64,000 nucleotides of DNA, taken from the NCBI GenBank assembly GCA_009792885.1, contig WMCF01000006.1, forward strand, positions 4,702,444 to 4,766,443. Direction: 5' to 3'. Below, piece by piece: positions 37,421 through 48,943 of this stretch. The stretch's first letter is position 1, and each line of letters opens with the position of its first letter. The notes under the pieces were generated by a model. It saw nothing but the letters and a program-made list of their open reading frames with translations. It ran no database searches and was not told the DNA's origin. The translations under genes and the position numbers were made by a program. This stretch comes from Eremophila alpestris peregrina. Taxonomy: Eukaryota; Chordata; Aves; Passeriformes; Alaudidae.

Positions 37421-40400
37421 TTTATAGGAACAAATTCTCCTGAAAAATTAATAGGGGCTATAAGGTCCTTGCTGGAGGTCTGAGTGGATGGATCAGAACT
37501 GCCAAGGGCTTTGAGTCATCTACAACAGCATAGCAGATATTGTTACTGTCCATCTCCTTTTATTGTTTTTGGAATAACCCAAACCTGTTTGTTTTTTTCC
37601 TTTAATATTCTCCTTCCCTCCAGTGTCACTTTATATCTGCTGTTCATTTAGACATTCCCTACACAGATTTTACTGTTTATATATACATAAAAATCTCTTT
37701 TTTTTTTACATGGCAATCTTTCCTGCCATGCTTTTTCCCCTAGAACTCTTGTAAAATTAAGGGTCTTTAATGAAAAAACTGAGAATTGATATATTCTTTG
37801 ACATTTTGATGCTTTTTATTGTTGATTCTTCTGGTTTTCTGACTTTTCAGTGCTGGTTAATGAAATGATATGAAACATGTCTAACCCATTACTCTGAACT
37901 TATCTTTTTGCTCCTCATGCATTTTTCCTTTTTCAAAACCTCTTCCAGTCCAAAATCCTTAGCTCTTTGTTTGTGAAAATTTCTGAGCATAAACAAAGAA
38001 AAAATAAAGTGAAAAAGAGGATGGACCTTCATGTACCCTGAGTAGGATAGACAACATTTATTATATTTGCTAAATTATAAAGTGAGAAGATGGGTGTGAA
38101 GAGGCTCATCCAGAGCAAAAACATTTCAGCAACTGCTTTCAATTTCTTGAGCAAATCTGCATTGATTTTTTTTCACTTTCATTTGTGTTTTTTTTTTATT
38201 TCCCAAGATTGATTGGCCTTTTTCTTGCTCTTGTTTCATTTTTCTTTGATACATCATTGTTAAATTGCATCTCATAGATAATGGGTGCTGCCCCTTCAAA
38301 TTGCACTGCTGACATTTCCAAAACCGGAAATACCTGACTATACAACAAAGAAAAGAGAGTATTTTGTGTCATAAATGGCTATTATACCCTTTTTCTTTAA
38401 CAAACTAAATTTATTATTTTATTTATATTTAAAAAGCCACTTCACAGAGTGCTACACATCAGCCTTTATTTTATCAATAACATGAAACAGAGGTGAGAGT
38501 AATGGGCTTTTCTCTCATGGGACATTACTAGTGTCCGTGTATAAATTAGAAGATATGTTTCTGATGTTATTGTTCCTTTGAGGAAGTATCATTTACCTTC
38601 AGATGGTGCCAAGAGGACTTAAAGGAAACTGAAATGAAGGAGGGACTAGTGGAGTTGGTAAAAGATTTACAAAATCAAGGAATGCCATATGGAGAACTAG
38701 AAAGCTTAGCACAGGGCGGTGGCTTCTACTTGGGTCTTCATGAGAGAATAAGGTCTTCTGCATGTGTTCCTGTACTGTTGTCTGAAAGCCCTTTGTCTTT
38801 TCTTTTGTAAGTTTCTCTGTAATCATCAATAGATAGATGCAATGAGACAGAGAGATAAAAATTAAAATATTTCCCATAAACCAACTAGCACGGGACAGTC
38901 CATCTTTAAAGAAAAAACTAGAGGAAGGTAGGTGTAGAAGCTGATGCAATCTCCCACCTGTCCTATAGTTAACAGGCTCCTGATGAACTGACCTTGGTGG
39001 CTCTTTGCAGCAGCAAACTGCTCCTCTTTGGTTTCTCTGAAGTAGAGCAGGGCCAGGTTTTTTTTTTTTTTGTTTTAGAAACAGCTAAATAAACTCAGCC
39101 TCAGTTTTGGACTCCTCTGTGTGTATGTGTGTCTCTGCAGGAGGTACAGTTGCAATGCACCACATTCACTGCTGAGAAATATGATCAAGGATGCTCTGTG
39201 TAGTCGTGGTTGCAGGAAGAACCATCCTTCTTGCTGACAGAAGAAATTTGCACACACAAACTATGAAATGTAGCTTGGTTGTTTGCTGGGTACAGCCACT
39301 TACTTTGATGGTTCCTTTTGTGTTTTTCATTCTGGAAAGGACCATCTGGCTTCAGGGAGGCTCATCTAATGAGAATGATAAATGCCTGCTGGAAGACTAG
39401 AAACTTTCTATGACTTTGGAGTACTTAGGTACTTTATAGATTCTTTAGCCAGAGGGTCTGACAGACATTAAAGTTCCTTCTTTTAATAATGCCTGCTAAT
39501 ATTAAATGTCCCATGTTAATATTTAACACCCATAATAAATGAACTGATTTTCACTGTTTTTCAATTCAAAAAAATCAAGGAAAATTTAGCATGTAAAGCA
39601 CATGAAAAAATGTTATATTTTGCTTTGACACCCAGATTTAATGCATGTGATCTTGACATGTGACCCTAAACATTCAGTAGAGGTGGAAAGCATGTGGGAT
39701 TTGTCAGATCCTATTGAGAGACCTCTGCTCTCATATTCTGAATGAACAAGCTCCCTTTCAAGTGATATAGGAGAGAATCTATTGGCAGGATCATCTTACC
39801 ATACTAAATAACAGGCAAGAGTCAACCATGATGAAAACTTTTGATCCATCCGCATGTATTGGTCCTCAAACGCTTTTCCAGAGTAAGATATGAGTAGCTC
39901 AATTATTAGTTTTTTTATTTAATGCAGACATTATCTCTTCAAAGACCATTTTGGAAACAGTCACTCTACTTTTTTTTTTTTTTGTTTAACTTGGCAGGCC
40001 TGATTATTTCCCCCAGCCATTCAAATGATACTTTATGCTTACTTGCTGACTTTTTGGGGTTGATACCTTTGTGAAAATGAGTTGTGCAAAAAGCTTAGAA
40101 ACTTTTGGGGTTTTGTGTTTGGTTTTTTTTTTTTGTTTTTCCCCAAGTAAAAGGAGTAAAAATAGCAATGGTTATCAGTGCATATAAACAGGAACAATTA
40201 CTGTATTGAGATAGAGCTACACAACCTCTCTGTCACTTTAATGAAGCTGATTATTCATAATTCTTGCTAGAGGTCATAGGCAATGAGTTTGGATTTTATA
40301 TGTGATCTCCTGGGAAAGGAAGCCAGCCTGTGTTGTACCTCCATGGATTGGCTGAGCAGTGACAATGAAGTCTGGATTAGAAGCAGCTTCTTTTCTTCTT

Positions 40401-41037
40401 TCCAGCTCTGGGGAAGTAGTAGCTGTTAACAGCTCCTCTCTGCAGAGGCACTGCAAGGTCATTGTAAAGATGTGTTTTTGTTATAATCAGTGTGAACCCA
40501 TGTAATGTTTACAGGAAAGAAAAGGGAGAAAGCAAGGGGAAAATACAGGATGATCAAATCAGAAACATGACAGTTCTGAATAGAAATCTTGCAGGGACAG
40601 GGTTTTGGTTGAAAACTCTAATTTGTAATAGTAGGTCCCATAGCTCAAAGTTAGAACTGATTGAACAACTGCCAGTTAATTTAGATTCAGAAGAAAATAA
40701 TGATTCTGAAACAAAGGCTGAGCTAGAAGCAAAGATTTTATAATTGTTCCTCTGTTAGGAATCAGAACAAATGCTGGGCTTTAGTTCAGAAGACACATAG
40801 GAAGTTTCAGTGAGGGTGCTGAGATCCTCCTCCCAAGCATTGAATCCCAAGATCCTGGTCAATGGATATGTGGGCAGGGTGAGGGATGTGATACATGAGT
40901 CTGCACAGAATTGTGTTGTGGAGCACCTGAAATTTAGGAGAGAGGGTTTCAAAGGGTGTTCATCCTGGACCACACATCCAAGACCATCTTAGAGGAGTTA
41001 AGTTAATCAACAGAGGTAGTCAGCTCCCCTTGGATCC
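37421..41037. other. Unique AT-rich non-coding DNA with T-rich tracts
   Basis: No gene recognised. T-runs occur at 39058-39071, 39970-39983 and 40123-40134, the last within a ttttgggg/tgtttgg context whose complement is the A-rich CCAAAC motif seen elsewhere in the window. Open frames at 38599-38949 (minus) and 40492-40743 (plus) show no recognisable family. Confidence 0.5.
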
Positions 41038-41238
41038 TAGAATAATGGAATGTTTTGAGTTGGGAGGGACCTTGAAAATCATCTCATTCCAAGCTCTCTG
41101 CCATGGAAGGGATGCCACCCATTTGGATCAGGCTGCTCAGGGCCTCATCCATCCTGGCTGTGAACACTTCAAAGGATGGGGCTTCTCCTCAGTGAAGCAA
41201 TATTTAGTTCTAGATATCTTTAAATGATCCCTCTATAA
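41038..41238 (-). mobile_element. CR1 LINE 3' end, minus orientation, with a small internal deletion
   Basis: Antisense CR1 3' end: tagaataatggaatg (tail complement), gttgggagggaccttgaaaa, ccatggaagggatgccaccc, ggatcaggctgctcagggc and acttcaaaggatggggcttc. The next block (cagtgaagcaatatttagtt, then tagatatctttaaatgatcc) follows too soon, so roughly 30-40 bp of the normal 3' UTR appear to be deleted near 41190. Confidence 0.9.
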
Positions 41239-44200
41239 GGTTATGAGAGAATACAATAGAACAAGGTATCTTCATAGTCTAGATAAAAGTGTAGGCTTAA
41301 AAGAATGTGTGTGTATATCTAAATATGGTGCTGGATTCAAACTGCTATGAATTCACTGTTGTAAGCACTTCATATTGTCCTACTCCTCCTACAACAACGA
41401 GTGGCTTTTACTAAAAAGCAAAAAAACAGTAGAACACACAAGAGATAATTTTTGTAACAAGCCTGAGTAAACTCCTATGGACTACTAGTGGAGAGAGACT
41501 AAGTTGGGTTGAATTAATTTCTAAGAATTAAAAAATACCTAATTATTTTGCTGGAACAAAAATGAAAGTGGCTAGGAAACATGGTTTTTAATTTAATTTA
41601 ATTTTATTTTGTAATAACACTAGCATGGGTCATCTGAATGCTGTGAAATTTTGAGAGTCTGAGCAAAGTCAGAAGGATTGGTAGCATTTTTTATTACATT
41701 AGTTTGGGATTTTGGGATGGGTCCAAAACTAATTTTTGATTGCTTGCAGCTGAGGGTGTTAGAATGAACTGCTTGACCAGGATTGTTCTAGAACAATCGC
41801 ATTCTGTTGGAAAGAAGGCGATAATAGCAACTAATATTAAGTCCTTCATAGAATTAATTCAGTCTTTTTGATGCTCATGAATTGTTAATGAGTAGCCTGT
41901 GATTTTATTTGAACTTCTAAATAAATTAATTTTCTCAACATTTTTGATAAACACTTTTTTTCTTTCTGGATTGTTTATAAACAATTAATTGCAAGAACTC
42001 CTCAATCAAAATTTAATTGATGTTCATTAAATTTTATCACAGCCAGTGTTCTCTGTGTTATATGTAGAGCTAGGCAATAAACATTTCTTTCACCTTTTAA
42101 AAAATTTTATTTATTTAAGGTTTAAAAAGCCCATAAACATTTGGAAATTTCTTACCAAAGAAGAACTAGGGTGTCATGGTACCCGATGATATCCATGTGG
42201 GCTATATAATCCGTGCATGGAACAACTCTTTGCTCTCTATTTTGAATTACAGTCATTTGGAATTTTGCTCTTTTTTTCTTCTTTTTTTTTTTTTTTAATT
42301 GTATTTTGGTTAATTCTTGATGGAGATTTTATTTGCACAAAGAAACCTAAAGAAAAATGTTTTGATTTAAGACAACAGTATTTTCAGAGGAGAGTGGTTT
42401 CAACGAAAAACCCTTTATTAGCTCTCACTGTAACATACATTCTAAAGCAGGTAAACTTCTTACAATGAAAACCAAACCACCATCATCTGCTGTTTCTTCA
42501 ATTCAGCCTTTAGAGAATAAGCCAATTTAAGTATTTGGCACTGGAGAAAAAACCAAACAACTTTCTGGTAAACAACTTTCCATGTGCCTGGAGCACCAAT
42601 TTTTGTACCCATGAGCAAGCTTGATGAGGTGAGGTGAGATTCACCTGGCCAAATGAAGCCTGAACCCTAAACTTGGTCTAAACCCAAGTTAGTCAACTTA
42701 GATGTCTTCTAAAGGATATAATTTCTCTTAAGTTTGATGTCGACATTAATTGGCTGTATCTTTAACCAAAACCTGCTTGCATTGTCTGCAATGGTCATTT
42801 ATATATGTCTTTGCATTAGTGGATAAGCTCCTAAGACTTTTTCCCTGAATAAATGCTCTCATTTGCAAGTCCCTTAATCTCATGCTCTGGGAATGCTTTT
42901 AATATAGAAAGAAGCATTTCTTTGAATGCCCAGTCCAGCCAATCTCTTCTTTAAATGGCTCATGGAAGGGAAGGGATGTGGAGTGTTTGATGTCGGGCTG
43001 CCTAAAGCCTTTGAGATGGAATGACTTCTAAATTCTAAGACATGTGTGCCAAGAAGCACCAAATATTGCTAATCTCTAAAGCTTTTATGTTATTTGAACA
43101 CAAAATAACAAGCTACCATGACATAACTCCTTACGTAGAGGACACTTGGACTGAGACAGATAGAATTAAATGCTTAAAAGAAATCTGTCCCCTTTGCCAA
43201 CACATTTTGTCCTTTCAGGGCAGTTTTTTTTCTTTCTTCTAATCCTTTGTGGACATAAGCAAACACCATAGGATCCTTAGGAAAGCTTCCTTCACATCAC
43301 TTTTCTAATATGATTTCAGATGCTTCTCCAGTTGCCAGGAACCCTCCAGCGATGCTCTGGAGCTTCCTGTTCTGTGTTTCTAAATCCCTTTTTGCGCTAT
43401 TTCATTCCTGAAGCTTCACCCAGCTGTGATTATTCCAAGAGGATGTTATTCTCTGTTCAGAATACACCAAAATATGTAATTGGCAGAGACTTGGAACTAA
43501 TTAAATGGCTGCATCATCTATTGGAGATGGGAAAAAGAGTTATGATTTACTGTCACATCTTCCTCTGAGTTTTAACTTCTCCTATAATTTCCGTCACAGA
43601 TGTGCTTGTGCAAGGGAATTTGTTTAATGTTTAATTTTTATTTTTACACAGTTGTTGACAAACTTGCCATTACAGTACATGCTCTTGCAAACATACAGCT
43701 TCATTTCTCTAGTCACCTTTTTGTAAGATTCCTCAGTTTCAGAGTTTGTTGCAGGATGCTGCAGCATCATTGTTCTTTGATTTGAATTGGTAAACAAAAA
43801 TACATACCAGGACAGAAACACAAAAATATACATGTACGCACATGCCTTGCATTTTTTTCATAACCAGACTCTATAAAACTTGAAATCAGCCTAGATTGTC
43901 AAGACAAGACAACAGAAAATAAAGCAGTGACCCTGATACTTTTCAATTCTTCATTACTATCCAGGCGGTCCTACTGCAGTTTGAAGGCTTGCTACAATTT
44001 GATTGACACTTCATACTTTATTGAAGAAAATATAAAATAAAACTTAAAGAGAACACTTTCTGTGCTGGATAAAAAATGTAACAGACAAACAAGACTTTTA
44101 CAAGCAATCCCTAAGAAAATTGACTCAACAGGACACCAATGAAGTGGCAAATGGATATTTCTACAGGTTTAATTCTTAGCTAATCAGCTTTGGGAAGAAA

Positions 44201-44397
44201 GTTCTATTACAAATCTAAAACTTGATCTATTGAGAAAATGTGTAGTTCCTGCTAGTTTCCTGAGAATAATATATTAAGAACCCTAGCTTACATGCATGTC
44301 CTACTGGCTTGGGTCCCTGGAAGAGTGAGTGGTAAATACTAGTTTGGAAGAACACAGATCTCATACAGAAACTGATCTATGTGACACGAAGAAACTG
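41239..44397. other. Unique AT-rich non-coding DNA, one TAATT-rich stretch
   Basis: No gene or transposon recognised. The stretch 41850-42060 is dense in TAATTA/TTAATT cores and may be a regulatory element. A T-run lies at about 42282-42296. Other open frames have no recognisable motif. Confidence 0.5.
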
Positions 44398-44438
44398 AAA
44401 AAAACCAAACCAAACCAAAACCAAAACAAAAGCAACAA
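44398..44438. repeat. A-rich CCAAA low-complexity tract
   Basis: Irregular run of CCAAAC, CCAAAAC and CAACAA units just upstream of the duplicated poly(A) units. Confidence 0.85.
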
Positions 44439-44456
44439 CCCAGACTGCAAATTAGC

Positions 44457-44472
44457 AGTCCTTTCAGGAAAA

Positions 44473-44511
<39 letters not shown>

Positions 44512-44598
44512 GATATCTGATGAGGGATATCCAAAGTGTGAGCTGTTATGAAAATCGAGAAAGTCCAGGAAAACAAAAAAAAAAAAAAAAAAAAAGAG
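44457..44598. repeat. Duplicated unit AGTCC..CAGGAAAAC + poly(A) (A33 and A21)
   Basis: Unit 1 (44457-44509) is agtcctttcaggaaaac followed by 33 A residues and GAG. Unit 2 (44562-44598) is agtccaggaaaac followed by 21 A residues and GAG. The same 5' flank and the same GAG after the A-run show that the two poly(A) tracts descend from one, separated by about 52 bp of unrelated sequence. Minus-strand open frames rich in phenylalanine here are artefacts of these runs. Confidence 0.85.
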
Positions 44599-45600
44599 AC
44601 ATAAGTGTGCAATGTTTGTCTGTATATTTGAGAAAAAGGCAGCACTATGCATAAGGAAGTGGGTGTATGTTTTCTTACATTTAGCTGGAAACTAAAGAAG
44701 CCAAAACCAGATTGCATTTTTTTTATAACTGCAGAACAGCATCTTGCAATGGCTCTCTGCCTTTTGCTACTTCAATGTGACACTACAGACGTTTCATTAA
44801 GTGAATTGTTATATCCTCTTGCCTTAAGAGTCCAAAGTCATGTGGTGATGTAATGGAATGTTCTTCCTTTTATGTTCATTCTGATTCTTTTCCTCTTTTT
44901 ATTAATTTAAGTGCTTAGACAGGTGGTTTGAATAAGTCAGGAGTACTACCTTTTCATGCATTTTTTATCTTGTATCCAATGTTAAACTGTTTCTACTGAG
45001 TAGTAGGAGAAGGGGTAGTCTTTTGCATGATTAGATTTATGCATAATAACCCCATTCTGTGACACAAGGAGGGCTAGGTTAGCAGAGATCTGGGTTTTTT
45101 TCTGTAGTATCAGGAAAGTGTTGTTTAGATTTGCTGTTTCAGACATTCCCAAAACCTGCATCTTGGATGGACATGAAAGAAATGTAATTTGTTTGAGAAT
45201 CACATCTGGTTTTATTTTTAAATGCAAGCTTTTAAGGGAGAAGGGATATATTTTACCACACCAACTGACAGAGCAGAGGAAAAATGAATGTTATTTTCTG
45301 CTTAAAAATTCTTCTTTGGTTCCCCTGACTTTGAATGTGAAGTCTGAACAATTTTTCATTTGTATTTTGATTTAGAAAGAGATACCACATGTCTCTAACT
45401 CTTCTGCCTTAGGACATGTTGGCTACTACATCTTTAGTTTGTTTTTGGCATTTTTGTTTCTGGCTTATTAGTACATGGTGATTTGTCTGCATGGGACTCT
45501 CTTCTCAGTTTTCACCTGTTTTTCTTGCTTCTTTCTAATTTTCATCATTTTATATAGAAGCCTTTCTAAAAAAAAATACTTGCTTTGATCACACAGAAAA
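44599..45600. other. Unique non-coding DNA
   Basis: Nothing recognised. The open frame at 45118-45375 has no known motif. Confidence 0.5.
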
Positions 45601-46283
45601 TAGAATCATATTGTCATGGAATCATAAAAAGTTATGGATTGAAAGGAGCATCTTCCACTAGACCAGGTTGCTCAGAGCCCCATCCAAATTGACCTATGGG
45701 GTATGGGGTATCTAGCACTCTGTGGGTAACTTAAGTGTTTTATAACCTTCATTGTGAAACACTTATTTGTTATAATAATCTAAATTGACCCTCTTTTACA
45801 GCCATTAAACCCTCCAACATTAAAAAAAATAGCTAAAAACATTTTAAAACCATTACCCCTTGCCCTATATCAGCCTGTCTTCATAGAAGAGATCATCTGG
45901 GTGGCTCCTCTGGACACTGTCTGACAGATCCATGCTCTTTTGATGTTGGAGACCCAGAGTTAGATGCAGAGCCCCAGGTGGAGTCTCACAATGGCAGAGC
46001 TGAGGGGCAGAATCCCTTCCCTCACCCTGCTGGATGCAGCCCAGAATTGGCTTTTTGTGCTGCAGGTGCCCATGGCTGGGTTATTTTCAGCCTCTCATCC
46101 AGCAGCACCCCTAAATCCTTCTGGGCAGGGCTGCTCTGATCTCTTCCTCTATAGCCTGAGTTGGTACAGGGGGTTGCCATTACCAACATGCAGGACCTTG
46201 CACTTGGCCTTCTTGAACCCCATGAAGTTCTTATAAGTCCAGTCCTTGAGCTTGTCCAAGTCCCTCTGGATGGCAGACAGTTT
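45601..46283 (-). mobile_element. CR1 LINE 3' portion, minus orientation
   Basis: Antisense CR1 starting with the tail complement tagaatcatattgtcatgga, then ccactagaccaggttgctca and agccccatccaaattgacct. The middle (about 45700-45850) is heavily diverged. It is followed by ORF2 C-terminal sequence: ccaggtggagtctcacaatg, tgcccatggctgggttat, cagcacccctaaatccttct, gcaggaccttgcacttggcc and aagtccctctggatggca. The same blocks occur in the copy at 47561-48836, about 2 kb away in the same orientation. No intact reading frame. Confidence 0.95.
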
Positions 46284-47560
46284 TCCTAGAAATTTTATTT
46301 TGTGTCTCCTTACTGCTTTCATTATTATTGCTGCTACTATTTTTGTTTCTGCTACAGTAAAGCTATCTAAATGGCCATCCTTGCTTTCATGGTAACAATT
46401 TTCACATATTCCTGAAAAGGAAATTTAAATAATTGATCTTTTTCTTCATATAAATCACTGATTCATACAGCTACTGAGCCACCACCATTCATGTGCCAGG
46501 TTTTGAGCATGTCCAGAATTGAGAGCATTGAAATATTTTTATAACATACTCCTTTATCATGAAAGGTCTATTGAAAACTACTTGGCAAGGAAGGAGTTCT
46601 GTAAGATTTCCAAATACATAAAGGACCTTCATCTGATCCAAATTAGACTGATCTGTCAGCCTAAGCATACGTCCACTGAAGGTATACCAAAACTTCTTAC
46701 TGCTATCAAGAATACGATTCAAAACCTGTTGCTTAGGCTAAGGACTTGGTCTGACTTTAAATAAGCACGCAAATAAAACTGCTGTGTGAAATCCCAGCAG
46801 GGCTGATGTGGGGTTTATGTCCAGTACAGTTTGGTTAGGCATTGCAATTTGTGAGGAGAATAAGCTGCTTGACATTGAATCCTACCAGAGCCTAATCAGC
46901 CTGCAGGAAGTAAACAAACTCCCTATCTCTCAGTGAAGTACACAGGGCAAGGCTAAGCAGCACTGGGCAATCCCAGGCTTTAAATCAAGATGCATGTTGG
47001 CTGTAGGGCTATAGAAGCAGAAAGCTGAGCTAACTCAGCGGTGACATGGGAGATCACCACCATGAAGAGCACACGCTCCAGAAAATAGCTCAGCTGTGGA
47101 TATGGGTGGCAGCTTGCAAATGAATGAGAGGTGTCTGAGAGAGTGAACAACTGATGTTGATAGTGTTTGGAGTTGTGTCTCCTTCCTCTTTCTGGGAACT
47201 TCTTTGACTAGGAAAAACCCTTGTCTGGCTCCTCTTATCGTCAACCCCTCGTACTGCCAGAGTATGTTTGGTGGGTTTTGCAGCTATAAGAGCCCTGTAT
47301 TTCTTTCAATTTAAAAGCTTGGGGGAAAAAAATTCTCTGGATTTGATGGAAATGAGGAATCCCTGATGATCATGTATAGACGCTTCATAGTTGACAAATA
47401 ATGATATTTTACAGTCAAGGAACTGTCTTTCTTGGAAGGACATATGAAGGACAAATTTTAACGGTTTGAGATTTTTGGGGACATGACAGTGTACCTAATT
47501 CACAAGACAAGACACATGGATATTGATATGGACTTATGTTACAGTATTATAAATTATATA
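46284..47560. other. Unique non-coding DNA
   Basis: Spacer between two same-orientation CR1 copies. No gene, transposon or repeat recognised. Paired open frames at 46489-46764 overlap on opposite strands. Confidence 0.5.
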
Positions 47561-48836
47561 AGAGAATCACACAATGGCTTGGATTGGAAGTAACCTTAAA
47601 GATCATCCAGTTCCAACCCCCTGCTGTGGGCAGGGACACCTTCCACTTGACCAGGTTGCTCAGAGCTTCATCCAACCTGACACCGAACACTCACAGATAC
47701 TGGGCATCCACAACTTCTCTCAGCAACCTATTTAACTGCCTCAGTGTTCACACGGTAAAGGATTTATTCCTGATATCTAGTCTAATCTACCTTCTTTCAA
47801 CTTGAAGCCTTCCCCACTTGTCCTCATGCCCTAGGTAAATTGTCCCTGTCTCTCCTTCCTGTAGGCCCCTTTGAAGAACTGGAAGGCTGCAGTTAGGTTA
47901 TCTCAAAACTTTTCTTCTCCAGAATAAACAATCCTAATTCTCTTAACCTCATCTCACAGGAGATGTGCTCCATTCCACTAACCATCGTTGCAGCCCTTAT
48001 CTGGAACTCCCTTTATTGGCCAAAGTCCTTCCAGTGCTGAGACACCAGAGCTGGATACTGGGTCCAGGTGGGGTCTCACCAGAGCAGAGCAGAGCAGAGG
48101 GGCAGGATTCCCTCCCTCTCCCTGCTGTCTTTTGTTGCAGTCCATGACACATTTGGCTTCCTGGGCTGTGAGTGCCCATGGCTGGGTCATGTCCAGCCTC
48201 TCACCCACCAGCACCTCCAAGTCCTTCTGGACAGGGCTGCTCTGATCTGTTCATCCCCCAGCTTCTGCTGGTACCAGGGGTTGCTCCAACCCAGGTGCAG
48301 CACCTTGAACTTGGTCTTGTTAAACCTCATGGGGTTCCCATGGGTGCACTTGCTGAGAGTGCAGGTCTATCTGGTTGGCATCCCATCGTTCAGGAGTGTC
48401 AAAAGGACCATTCAGCTTGGTGTCATCTGCAAATTTTCTGTGTCTGCTCTTGATCTCCTCATCCATGTTACTAATGAAGAGATTAAATAACATTGGACCC
48501 CCTGAGTGACACCGCTCATCACTGATGTCTACTTGGACTCTGAGCTGTTAACTGCTGTCATAGGGATGCCACTGTCTAGTTAATTCTGTATCCACTGAAC
48601 AGTTCACTCATCAAATCCACCTCTTTCCAGTTAAGAGAAAAGGATGGTGTGGGGAAATGTTTTACACAAGATGACATCTAGAGCCCTTCCCTTGTTCACT
48701 GCTGTAGTCGCTCCACTGTAGAAGGCCACCAGGTTGGTCAGGTGGGACTAGCCCTTGGTGAAGCCATGAAGACTTGTCTTGAATCTCCTCCCAGCCCCCC
48801 ATGTGCCACAGCATAGTTTTTAAGAGGATATGGCTG
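47561..48836 (-). mobile_element. CR1 LINE, longest copy, minus orientation, decayed ORF2
   Basis: About 1.28 kb of antisense CR1. From the left: tail complement (agagaatcacacaatggctt), 3'-UTR blocks (ttgctcagagcttcatccaa, gcatccacaacttctctcag), then ORF2 in reverse. The minus-strand open frame 47978-48220 reads VGERLDMTQPWALTAQEAKC followed by APLLCSALVRPHL, matching the C-terminal part of the CR1 reverse transcriptase ORF. Further right, sequence such as gaaggccaccaggttggtca, cccttggtgaagccatga and ccatgtgccacagcatag covers the RT region upstream. The 5' end is truncated, and frame shifts and stops make it inactive. A period-5 array follows directly. Confidence 0.95.
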
Positions 48837-48843
48837 CATTAAA

Positions 48844-48943
48844 CTATGCCATGTCATTCCATGCCATGCTGTACCACACGGCACTACCCTGTGCTATGCT
48901 GCACTGCACTGTGCTACAATATACTACACTTTTCCATACTATA
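48844..48943. repeat. Decayed pentanucleotide array, CYATG-like
   Basis: About twenty consecutive 5-mers in register: ctatg ccatg tcatt ccatg, then ccatg ctgta ccaca and further units through ctgca ctgca ctgtg ctaca. C or T dominates the first two positions of each unit. The register holds to about 48943, although single units are much diverged. It abuts the truncated 5' side of the CR1 at 47561-48836. Confidence 0.7.

Noticed and set aside
40492..40743. 83-codon plus-strand frame with a Glu-rich tail
   Set aside because: No family resemblance or splice context; A-rich sequence explains the composition.
44361..44717. 118-codon minus-strand frame rich in phenylalanine
   Set aside because: Caused by reading the complement of the A33 and A21 runs.
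48068..48490. 140-codon plus-strand frame
   Set aside because: It is the antisense of a CR1 ORF2 region; the element reads on the minus strand.
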